Shown piece by piece: positions 36,467-43,468 of a stretch of 43,468 nucleotides of DNA. The DNA is taken from NCBI GenBank assembly GCA_910574015.1, contig CAJSYQ010000033.1:1-43468 (forward strand), read 5' to 3'. Within the stretch, counting starts at the first letter, position 1; every line of letters starts with the position of its first letter. Under the pieces are notes generated by a model, which saw only the letters and a program-made list of their open reading frames with translations, did not search any database and was not told where the DNA came from. Position numbers and translations under genes: made by a program. The stretch is from Eubacteriaceae bacterium (GTDB taxonomy: Bacteria > Bacillota > Clostridia > Lachnospirales > Lachnospiraceae).

Positions 36467-37031
36467 CATATTACAACACCATGGCGTTCTTGGACAAAAA
36501 TGGGGCGTTCGGCGTTTTCAGAACCGTGATGGGACTTTAACTTCTGCGGGAAAAGCCAAGCAATCATCAAACGAGGACAGGAAACTTGCCAAAAAAGAAA
36601 CGAGAGGAAGCAGTTTATATAAGGCGGTTAAAGAAAATCAACAAACAATAAAAAGGGTAGCAATTGCAACTGCCAGTCTTTCAGTGGCCGCAATGTATGT
36701 TCATAAAAATCCAGAGGCTATTGGTGAAGTCGTGTCAAAATTTCGTGGCGTTAAGATGAGAGATATCAGTCAAAAGGCCGTTGATAAGGGAAAAGAATAC
36801 GTCAAAAACGCAGTTAAAGGAACTAAAGATGGAATCGACGAGGCTATTAAAGAAGCCCCTAAGAAAGCAGCTAAAGCAGTAGTTACTGGCATTGTGATGA
36901 ATCAAACTAAGAAGGCACTCGATTCAACAATAGGTAAAGAAGAAAGTGCCAAAATATTCCAAGCTAATGATAACAAAAAAATCGGAAAGTTTTGGAAGAC
37001 TACCCCTGAGGATAAAGAAGATGATAGTTAA
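36459..37031 (+). CDS. phage protein with HHGxxGQKWGVRR motif, 190 aa
   Basis: ATG36459, overlapping the connector gene by 8 bp (AAGGAGGAAATTCAAA). The first residues MDNILQHHGVLGQKWGVRRF carry the same motif as the middle of the protein at 22594. It continues with NRDGTLTSAGKAK, a hydrophobic segment (RVAIATASLSVAAMYV) and a long basic amphipathic helix region. Found in head modules of many Firmicutes phages. Likely a minor virion or ejected protein; inferred. Confidence 0.62.
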   Translation: MDNILQHHGVLGQKWGVRRFQNRDGTLTSAGKAKQSSNEDRKLAKKETRGSSLYKAVKENQQTIKRVAIATASLSVAAMYVHKNPEAIGEVVSKFRGVKMRDISQKAVDKGKEYVKNAVKGTKDGIDEAIKEAPKKAAKAVVTGIVMNQTKKALDSTIGKEESAKIFQANDNKKIGKFWKTTPEDKEDDS

Positions 37032-37045
37032 GGAGTGAATAATTT

Positions 37046-38791
37046 ATGGCATTATCTAATACGGCCACACCCAAGTATTACGGTCGTTTTAGAGATGCCG
37101 TAATAAGAGGTGAGATTCCAGTATGTAAAGAAATTTCCATGGAGATGAATCGTATTGACGATCTTATAGCAAACCCTGGTGTATGGTACGATAATCAAGC
37201 TGTGGAAGGATTTATTCAGTATTGTGAGGGGGAACTGACACTTACAGATGGAGGAAACCTTAATCTTTTGGATATTTTCAAGGTATGGGCGGAACAGGTT
37301 TTTGGATGGTATTACTTTGTGGAACGAAGCGTATACGAACCATCAGAAGATGGACATGGTGGTCATTATGTCAATAAGACAGTGAAGAAACGACTGATTA
37401 ACAAACAATATTTGATAGTTGGTCGTGGAGCTGCTAAATCTGTATATGATTCGTGTATTCAAAGTTTTTTCCAAAATGTTGATACGTCGACAACACATCA
37501 AATCACGACGGCTCCTACAATGAAGCAGGCAGAGGAAGTTATGTCTCCCATAAGAACTGCGATAACTCGTTCCAGAGGTCCTTTGTTTAAGTTTTTAACA
37601 GAGGGTTCATTACAAAATACAACTGGCTCTAAAGCTAATCGAACAAAATTGGCTTCTACAAAAAAAGGAATTGAAAACTTTCTTACTGGTTCTTTATTGG
37701 AAATTCGTCCAATGTCAATAGCCAAACTTCAGGGACTAAGAGTAAAAATTGCCACTGTTGATGAGTGGCTGTCAGGGGACATTCGGGAGGATGTTATAGG
37801 AGCAATTGAGCAAGGAGCATCCAAAGTAGACGATTATTTAATAATCGCAACAAGTTCAGAAGGAACTGTCCGTAATGGAAGCGGAGATACAATCAAAATG
37901 GAGTTGATGGATATATTAAAAGGTGACTATATCAATCCCCATGTTTCCATATGGTGGTATAAACTGGATTCCGTTGACGAAGTTTCAAATCCAGAGATGT
38001 GGCTTAAAGCCAATCCCAACATAGGTAAAACGGTTACATATGAAACATATCAATTAGATGTTGAACGTGCTGAAAAAGCTCCAGCAGCAAGGAATGATAT
38101 TCTTGCAAAGCGTTTTGGACTTCCTATGGAAGGATATACCTATTACTTCACTTACGAAGAAACTCTTCCTCATCGAAAAAGGGATTACTGGCAGATGCCA
38201 TGTTCTTTAGGAGCTGATTTATCAAGAGGGGATGATTTCTGTGATTTCACATTTTTATTTCCGTTGGCAGGTGGTGCGTTCGGTGTTAAAACAAGAGCCT
38301 ATATTTCAGAACTTACGTTAATGAAACTCCCAGCCGCTATGAGGATTAAATATGATCAATTCATAGCTGAAGGGAGTTTAATTGTTATGGACGGAACCGT
38401 ATTGGATATGATGCTGGTTTATGAAGATTTGGACAACCATATTAGCGATGTAGGTTACGATGTAAGGTGTTTTGGATATGATCCATACAATGCTAAAGAA
38501 TTTATCGAAAGATGGGCTGCCGAGAACGGACCGTTCGGAATCGAGAAAGTCATTCAAGGAGCAAAAACAGAATCGGTTCCGCTTGGAGAATTGAAGAAAC
38601 TTTCAGAAGAAAGAATGCTTTTATTTGACGAAGAGTTAATGACTTTCTGTATGGGAAACTGCATCACATTGGAAGATACAAATGGGAATCGGAAGCTGTT
38701 AAAGAAACGGCATGAGCAAAAAATTGATTCTGTAGCAGCTATGATGGATGCGTATGTTGCCTATAAACTAAATCGAGATGCTTTTGAATAG
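37046..38791 (+). CDS. terL: terminase large subunit
   Basis: 581 aa. ATPase with an atypical Walker A (VGRGAAKS near 125), Walker B/coupling VDEWLSGD near 236, IIATSSEGT, and a C-terminal RuvC/RNase H nuclease (LGADLSRGDDFCDF near 388; CFGYDPYNAKEF; final DSVAAMMDAYVAY). Drives genome translocation into the prohead and cuts concatemers. Ribosome site AAGGAGTG. Confidence 0.93.
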   Translation: MALSNTATPKYYGRFRDAVIRGEIPVCKEISMEMNRIDDLIANPGVWYDNQAVEGFIQYCEGELTLTDGGNLNLLDIFKVWAEQVFGWYYFVERSVYEPSEDGHGGHYVNKTVKKRLINKQYLIVGRGAAKSVYDSCIQSFFQNVDTSTTHQITTAPTMKQAEEVMSPIRTAITRSRGPLFKFLTEGSLQNTTGSKANRTKLASTKKGIENFLTGSLLEIRPMSIAKLQGLRVKIATVDEWLSGDIREDVIGAIEQGASKVDDYLIIATSSEGTVRNGSGDTIKMELMDILKGDYINPHVSIWWYKLDSVDEVSNPEMWLKANPNIGKTVTYETYQLDVERAEKAPAARNDILAKRFGLPMEGYTYYFTYEETLPHRKRDYWQMPCSLGADLSRGDDFCDFTFLFPLAGGAFGVKTRAYISELTLMKLPAAMRIKYDQFIAEGSLIVMDGTVLDMMLVYEDLDNHISDVGYDVRCFGYDPYNAKEFIERWAAENGPFGIEKVIQGAKTESVPLGELKKLSEERMLLFDEELMTFCMGNCITLEDTNGNRKLLKKRHEQKIDSVAAMMDAYVAYKLNRDAFE

Positions 38792-38805
38792 GAGGAATAA
38801 ATAAA

Positions 38806-40074
38806 ATGTCATTAAGTATTGGCTCAAGGCTTCAACATGCGTGGAATGCCTTCCGTAATAAAGACCCGTCAATATATTACAACGATATTGGTCCGGGATA
38901 CGGTTATCGTCCAGACCGTGTAAGATTTTCGCGTGGTAATGAACGTTCAATAGTTACATCTGTATATAACCGTATTACTCTTGATGCATCGGCTATCAAC
39001 ATATACCACGCACGCTTGGATGATAATAACAGATTTACAGAAATTATTGAATCCGGGCTTAATACCTGTCTTACATTAGAGGCAAACATTGACCAGACAG
39101 CAAGAGCTTTTTTTCAGGATGCTGTAATGTCGATGTTGGATGAAGGATGCGTTGCGTTGGTTCCTGTGGATACAACATTCGATCCGAAGGTTACTGGTTC
39201 GTATGACATCCAGTCTATGCGTACAGCACAGATATTGGAATGGTATCCCGAACATGTGAGATTAAGGCTTTATAATGAACGGATTGGACGAAAAGAGGAT
39301 ATCACATTACCAAAAAGTATGGTCGCTATTATTGAAAATCCTCTTTATTCTGTAATGAATGAACCAAATTCGACCATGCAGCGTCTGATAAGGAAGTTAA
39401 ATTTATTAGACGTTATTGATGAACAGAGTGGATCTGGAAAACTGGATTTAATTATCCAGCTACCATATGTAATAAAAACAGATGCACGTCGCCGACAGGC
39501 TGAAGATAGAAGAAAAGAGATTGAAAATCAGCTAACCGGCTCGAAATACGGAATCGCGTATACCGATGGTACAGAGCGGATTACACAGTTGAATCGTGCG
39601 GTAGATAATAATCTAATGTCCCAGATTGAATATCTAACGAGTATGCTATACAGCCAGTTAGGAATCACTCAGAGTATTTTAGATGGCACAGCCGACGATA
39701 AAACAATGCTGAATTATTACAATCGTACAATCGAACCTATCATTTCTGCTATTGTCGATGAAATGAAACGAAAGTTTCTCACGAAGACAGCAAGGTCACA
39801 GAAACAGTCAATTCTTTTCTTTAGAGATCCCTTTAAACTTGTTCCCGTTGCAGATATTTCTGAAATTGCGGATAAATTCACCCGCAATGAAATCATGACA
39901 TCTAACGAAATCAGACAGATTGTTGGAATGAAGCCATCTGATGATCCAAAAGCTGATGAACTTAGGAATAGCAACATAAGTGAACCATCGGGAGAATCTG
40001 AAGAAACCAATGCGTCTGTGGAAGTGGCTAATTTTATTGAGAAAAATAAGGAGGAAATTCAAAATGAAGTATGA
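38806..40074 (+). CDS. portal protein
   Basis: 422 aa of the HK97/SPP1-type portal family: SVYNRITLDASAINIYH, EANIDQTARAFFQDAVMSMLDEG, WYPEHVRLRLYNERIG, and LTSMLYSQLGITQSILDGTADDKTMLNYYNRTI. It forms the dodecameric ring at the head vertex through which DNA passes. GGAGGAATAAATAAA ribosome site. The end overlaps the protease by 11 bp. Confidence 0.92.
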   Translation: MSLSIGSRLQHAWNAFRNKDPSIYYNDIGPGYGYRPDRVRFSRGNERSIVTSVYNRITLDASAINIYHARLDDNNRFTEIIESGLNTCLTLEANIDQTARAFFQDAVMSMLDEGCVALVPVDTTFDPKVTGSYDIQSMRTAQILEWYPEHVRLRLYNERIGRKEDITLPKSMVAIIENPLYSVMNEPNSTMQRLIRKLNLLDVIDEQSGSGKLDLIIQLPYVIKTDARRRQAEDRRKEIENQLTGSKYGIAYTDGTERITQLNRAVDNNLMSQIEYLTSMLYSQLGITQSILDGTADDKTMLNYYNRTIEPIISAIVDEMKRKFLTKTARSQKQSILFFRDPFKLVPVADISEIADKFTRNEIMTSNEIRQIVGMKPSDDPKADELRNSNISEPSGESEETNASVEVANFIEKNKEEIQNEV

Positions 40075-41953
40075 TTTCAGTGGCTGGGCCACACGAAATG
40101 ACTTGACATGTTCTGATGGAAGAGTCATCAAGAAAGATGCTTTTAAGCATAACGATGGTGAAATTGTTCCATTGGTTTGGAATCACCAGCATAATAATCC
40201 TGATAATGTTTTGGGTCATGCTATGTTGGAAAATCGGGAAGATGGTGTTTATGCTTACTGTGAATTTAATGACAGTGAGTCCGGCATTACAGCAAGGAAG
40301 CTGGTTGAGCATGGGGATGTAAGATCTCTTTCTATATTTGCTAACCAGTTAAAGGAAAGCGGAAAAAATGTTCTCCACGGCGTTATCCGTGAGGTTAGCC
40401 TTGTTCTGGCTGGAGCAAATCCGGGGGCATTTATTGAATCAGTTATTGCTCATGGGGCCGATTCTGAAACAGGACTTATTATCGGTTACGATGAGAACAT
40501 CATGCTGTATCATTCTTCGGATAAGGAAGATGATGACAAGAAACAGGGTAAAAAAGAAGATGAGAAGAGTAAAAAGGATTCTTCAGAAAAAGAAAACAAG
40601 GATAATGGCGAAAAAGACAGTGATGATGAAACTGTCGAAGATGTCTTCAATTCAATGACTGAAAAACAAAAGACAGCAGCCTATGCTTTAATTGCACAGG
40701 CAATCTCTGATAAAAAATCTGATGATTCAGAAAAAGATGATGAAAAAAAAGGAGGAAATAAAATCATGAAACATAACGTATTCGATAACGATGATCGGCA
40801 GCAGGTTAGCAAAAATGTTATCTGTCATTCCGATCAGGTTGATATTGTTAAGCTGGCAAAGTCCAGCCAGATTGGAAGTTTTCAGACAGCCCTGGGTATT
40901 TACGCAGAGGAAAACGAGCTTCAGCATGATGCTGTGAGCGGAGGGTTTGTCCAGACCGGAAGCGGTAATGTAACAGAGTTGTTCCCGGAATATAAGGATG
41001 TTAGACCGGGTGCACCGGAACTCATTACCAGTGACCAGGGGTGGATTTCGGTTGTTATGTCAAAAGTACATAAGAGCCCTATTTCCAGAATCAGAACCAG
41101 CCAGGTTGATATCCGCAATATCGACTCTCTTAGAGCAAAGGGTTATGAGAAAGGTAAACAGAAGAAACAAGCTGGCAATTTCAAGCTGGTTAGGAGAACT
41201 ACTGATCCGCAGACAGTGTATGTAAAGAACGCTCTGCATCGGGATGACATTGTCGACATTACCGATTTTGATTACGTTCAGTATTTATACGGCATCGACA
41301 GAATGATGCTCAATGAAGAACTGGCAACAGCGATTATGCTTGGGGATGGACGTGATGATGGTGATGAAGATAAGATTGCACCTGAACACATCAGACCGAT
41401 TTGGCTGGATGACGATTTGTACACAATTCATGTGGATTTGGATGTAGCCGCTGCAAAAGCGGAACTTCAGGGCAGCAATACAGGCGCTAACTTTGGCGAG
41501 AATTATGTATTGGCTGAGGCTATGATTAACACTGTACTTTATGCAAGAGAGAAGTACAAAGGCACTGGTACACCGGATTATTTCTGTACACCGCATATGC
41601 TGAATGTGATGCTTCTTGCCCGTGATTTGAATGGAAGAAGAATCTACGCCTCAAAAGCTGAGCTTGCTTCCGCTCTGAATGTCGGAGATATTGTTACAGC
41701 GGAGCAGTTTGAGGGTAAGACAAGAACCACCGAAGATAACAAGACAAAGAAACTTCTTGGCATCATTGCAAATCTCAATGATTATTCATTGGGAGCAACC
41801 AAGGGCGGAGAAGTTACACACTTTACACAGTTTGACATTGACTTTAACCAGGAGAAATCTCTTCTGGAAACAAGATGTTCCGGCGCTCTTACAAGGGTTT
41901 ACTCAGCGATTGCAATTGAGGAGCCGGTTGCAGAGACTAATGTAGCAGGTTAA
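40064..41953 (+). CDS. prohead protease fused to major capsid protein
   Basis: 629 aa from ATG40064. Residues 1-165 are an HK97-family serine protease (His41 in WNHQHNN, Ser112 in REVSLVLAGANPGAF). About 170-232 is a charged, disordered scaffold-like linker (Lys/Asp/Glu-rich). 235-629 is a capsid protein (VSGGFVQTGSGNVTELFPEYKDV, RTSQVDIRNIDSLRAKGYEKG, DYFCTPHMLNVMLLARD). Protease and capsid are normally separate genes. A strong internal ribosome site and ATG at residue 235 would produce free capsid. Confidence 0.88.
   Translation: MKYDFSGWATRNDLTCSDGRVIKKDAFKHNDGEIVPLVWNHQHNNPDNVLGHAMLENREDGVYAYCEFNDSESGITARKLVEHGDVRSLSIFANQLKESGKNVLHGVIREVSLVLAGANPGAFIESVIAHGADSETGLIIGYDENIMLYHSSDKEDDDKKQGKKEDEKSKKDSSEKENKDNGEKDSDDETVEDVFNSMTEKQKTAAYALIAQAISDKKSDDSEKDDEKKGGNKIMKHNVFDNDDRQQVSKNVICHSDQVDIVKLAKSSQIGSFQTALGIYAEENELQHDAVSGGFVQTGSGNVTELFPEYKDVRPGAPELITSDQGWISVVMSKVHKSPISRIRTSQVDIRNIDSLRAKGYEKGKQKKQAGNFKLVRRTTDPQTVYVKNALHRDDIVDITDFDYVQYLYGIDRMMLNEELATAIMLGDGRDDGDEDKIAPEHIRPIWLDDDLYTIHVDLDVAAAKAELQGSNTGANFGENYVLAEAMINTVLYAREKYKGTGTPDYFCTPHMLNVMLLARDLNGRRIYASKAELASALNVGDIVTAEQFEGKTRTTEDNKTKKLLGIIANLNDYSLGATKGGEVTHFTQFDIDFNQEKSLLETRCSGALTRVYSAIAIEEPVAETNVAG
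40749..40768 (+). promoter_or_regulatory. internal ribosome site and start for the capsid protein
   Basis: AAGGAGG (40749-40755), 10-nt spacer, ATG 40766-40768 in frame at residue 235, immediately after the charged linker. It predicts a 395-aa capsid protein made in excess over the fusion. Confidence 0.7.
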
Positions 41954-41966
41954 GGAGAATTTCAAA

Positions 41967-42290
41967 ATGGCAAAATTTTATGGGAAAATCGGCTATGCTG
42001 AATCAGTGGAAACAAAACCAGGAGTATGGGACAAACAGGTTACGGAGAAAGATTATTACGGTGATTTGATTCGTAATACAAGAAAGTTTCAGAATTCTGA
42101 AAATCTCAACGACAATATCTGCATTGCAAATGAGATTAGCATTGTAGCCGATCCCTTTGCCATTCAGAATTTTCACAGTATGCTTTACGTTGAGTATATG
42201 GGTGTAAAATGGAAGATTTCAAATGTTGAAGTCGTATATCCAAGGCTTTTGTTGACTATAGGGGAGGTGTACAACGATGAACAGGATTGA
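41967..42290 (+). CDS. head closure / head-tail joining protein
   Basis: 107 aa. Beta-rich, with GKIGYAESVETKPGVWDKQVTEKDYYGDLIRN and VEYMGVKWKISNVEVVYPRLLLTIGEVYN, typical of small head-completion proteins (SPP1 gp16-type position). AAGGAGAATTTCAAA ribosome site; overlaps the next gene by 14 bp. Confidence 0.7.
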   Translation: MAKFYGKIGYAESVETKPGVWDKQVTEKDYYGDLIRNTRKFQNSENLNDNICIANEISIVADPFAIQNFHSMLYVEYMGVKWKISNVEVVYPRLLLTIGEVYNDEQD

Positions 42291-42579
42291 TTTACAGAAT
42301 AAGCTGGAAGAAATTTTAGGAAGTCGTAACGTATACTTCCAGCCCCCTGAGTCAATAAAGATGAATTACCCGGCAATTGTTTATTCGCGAAGCGATATGA
42401 AAAATGATTTTGCCGACAATAAAGTGTATATGCATTCTCATGTGTATACCATAACAGTTATTGACAAAGATCCAGACAGCGCAGTTGTTGAAAAAATTGC
42501 AGAGCTTCCACACTGCAAATTTAACAGGAATTTCAAATCTGGAAATCTTAATCATGATGTATTTACATTGTATTTCTAA
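42277..42579 (+). CDS. tail terminator/completion protein
   Basis: 100 aa. LQNKLEEILG, YFQPPESIKMNYPAIVYSRSD, and VYTITVIDKDPDSAVVEKIAELPHCKF fit the minor tail/terminator family found between head closure and major tail genes. GGGGAGGTGT ribosome site. Confidence 0.7.
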   Translation: MNRIDLQNKLEEILGSRNVYFQPPESIKMNYPAIVYSRSDMKNDFADNKVYMHSHVYTITVIDKDPDSAVVEKIAELPHCKFNRNFKSGNLNHDVFTLYF

Positions 42580-42596
42580 AAAGGAGGAAACAAACT

Positions 42597-43265
42597 ATGA
42601 GATTAAAATGGGATCAGACCGGGGAAAAGACTTATGAAACCGGTGTCAGCAATGGTGTATTGTATCCACAGAAAAGCGATGGTTCTTATGACCATGGTGT
42701 TGCCTGGAATGGGTTATCATCTGTTAATGAGAGTCCTTCGGGTGCGGAACCTACCAAAATTTACGCAGACAATATTGCGTATTTGACGCTTATCAGTGCG
42801 GAAGAGTTTGGGGCTACTGTTGAAGCCTATACATATCCGGATGAATTTGCAGAGTGTGACGGTTCTGCTGAGGTTGCAGATGGTGTAACAGTAGGACAGC
42901 AGGATCGTAAGCCGTTCGGTATGGCTTATAAGACGATTGTCGGTAATGATACGGAGAAGAATGCACACGGCTATAAGCTACATGTGATTTATGGGGCAAC
43001 GGCGGCTCCGTCAGAGAAAAGCTATGGTACGGTCAATGACAGTCCTGAAGCTATAACATTTTCATGGGAACTCAGTACCACACCTGTGGAAGTTGCAGAC
43101 TATAAGCCTACGGCTTCCATCACAATTGACAGCACAAAGGCTGACAAAGAGAAGCTCAAAGCTCTCGAAGACATCTTATTTGGTTCGGAAGAATCAGAGG
43201 CAAGGCTGCCGCTTCCTGATGAAATTATCACCCTTATGAAAAAGGATGTACAGGCAGCAGGCTAA
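42597..43265 (+). CDS. major tail (tube) protein
   Basis: 222 aa of the TP901-1/phi13-type family: LKWDQTGEKTYETGVSNGVLYP at the start, VAWNGLSSVNESPSGAEPTKIYADN, GQQDRKPFGMAYKTIVGND. Forms the tail tube of a siphovirus. AAAGGAGG ribosome site; followed by a strong terminator. Confidence 0.88.
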   Translation: MRLKWDQTGEKTYETGVSNGVLYPQKSDGSYDHGVAWNGLSSVNESPSGAEPTKIYADNIAYLTLISAEEFGATVEAYTYPDEFAECDGSAEVADGVTVGQQDRKPFGMAYKTIVGNDTEKNAHGYKLHVIYGATAAPSEKSYGTVNDSPEAITFSWELSTTPVEVADYKPTASITIDSTKADKEKLKALEDILFGSEESEARLPLPDEIITLMKKDVQAAG

Positions 43266-43294
43266 TGGAATGTAAAACATAATAGACATTTTTT

Positions 43295-43335
43295 AGGGAC
43301 GTATTCACTCAACAGGTTTACGTCCCTTTTTTTTT
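43295..43335 (+). terminator. strong intrinsic terminator after the major tail gene
   Basis: AGGGACGTA / TACGTCCCT perfect 9-bp stem with a 15-nt loop, then nine T. Expected drop in transcription after the most abundant tail protein. Confidence 0.88.
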
Positions 43336-43412
43336 AGGTAATTGCGAAACAAGTTCAAAATCTTGATTCCAATAGGGCAAAGGCCCGGTTGAGCCGGACT
43401 TACAGGAGGTGG

Positions 43413-43468
43413 ATGTGGATAACAAGGATTTTAAGACATGAAAACAAAGCAGATAAGGATATCTGCCC
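43413..43468 (+). CDS. start of the next tail gene, partial
   Basis: AGGAGG (43404-43409) is followed by overlapping starts ATG43413 (open to the edge, MWITRILRHENKADKDICP) and GTG43415 (eight codons then stop), and a further open ATG at 43438. The frame cannot be decided at the edge. A tail-assembly chaperone is expected here by position. Confidence 0.3.
   Translation, partial: MWITRILRHENKADKDIC

Noticed and set aside
39717-40312. Minus-strand ORFs opposite portal and protease
   Set aside because: They lie fully inside well-supported structural genes and lack starts with ribosome sites.
1-43468. A DGR template repeat, Avd gene or reverse transcriptase inside the window
   Set aside because: No further copy of the variable-region flanks and no RT-like ORF (YxDD) was found, so the core of the element must lie elsewhere.

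Overview
The window looks like the left and central part of a temperate siphovirus-type (Caudoviricetes) prophage of a low-GC gut Firmicute, most likely a Lachnospiraceae-like Clostridium relative. The reasons are an A+T-rich sequence, near-universal GAAAGGAG ribosome sites, protein families typical of that group (a DUF6431-type zinc ribbon, DUF6273, DUF6353) and an HK97-type head module. Positions 1-1200 are probably flanking or mobile-element DNA: a frame-broken partial ORF, a type I toxin-antitoxin-like locus (38-aa Hol_Tox-type peptide and a convergent RNA), and a 63-aa gene enclosed by a perfect 28-bp inverted repeat. A tyrosine integrase on the minus strand (1215-2450) starts the phage. 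All later genes are on the plus strand.

Layout: 2.5-5.7 kb holds small early genes (zinc ribbons, excisionase-like protein, small membrane proteins) and a tRNA-like element. 5.8-15.1 kb is an accessory/early region made of repeated modules: two DUF6273 proteins, three DUF6353-type membrane proteins plus a fourth protein sharing their C-terminal domain, several 33-87 aa membrane peptides, an N6-methylase-like protein and a secreted lytic transglycosylase. 15.1-28.8 kb is DNA metabolism: a 1421-aa SF3 helicase / AEP primase / family B DNA polymerase polyprotein, an SSB-like protein, a HAD phosphatase, an SF2 helicase, a possible ThyX-like protein, anaerobic ribonucleotide reductase NrdD and RNase HI. 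28.75-30.6 kb holds repeats, a candidate structured RNA and a stand-alone cargo gene. 30.7-34.5 kb holds two nucleases and an 886-aa protein with the DFDGD catalytic motif of double-psi beta-barrel RNA polymerases. 34.99-43.3 kb is the late operon: HNH endonuclease, connector, TerL, portal, protease-capsid fusion, head-tail proteins and major tail protein.

Three observations stand out. (1) The last 132 bp of the two DUF6273 genes are almost identical. They differ at 19 sites, 18 of them in the first or second position of NNY codons, and each copy is followed by a GC-rich hairpin with the same CTTGT loop. This is the signature of a diversity-generating retroelement with two variable regions whose template and reverse transcriptase lie outside the window. 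(2) A rigid 29-bp motif (CGC-N7-ACA-N9-RTG) occurs nine times, always on the plus strand and mostly just after a terminator-like hairpin. It is a candidate phage-specific promoter. (3) The 886-aa protein looks like a single-chain, two-barrel RNA polymerase with helix-turn-helix segments, and could be the enzyme that reads that motif. The late operon is preceded by a leader containing a 32-pair RNA helix with six G-U pairs. Two long ORFs (replication polyprotein and protease-capsid) keep a strong internal ribosome site and ATG at the domain junction, suggesting nested products.
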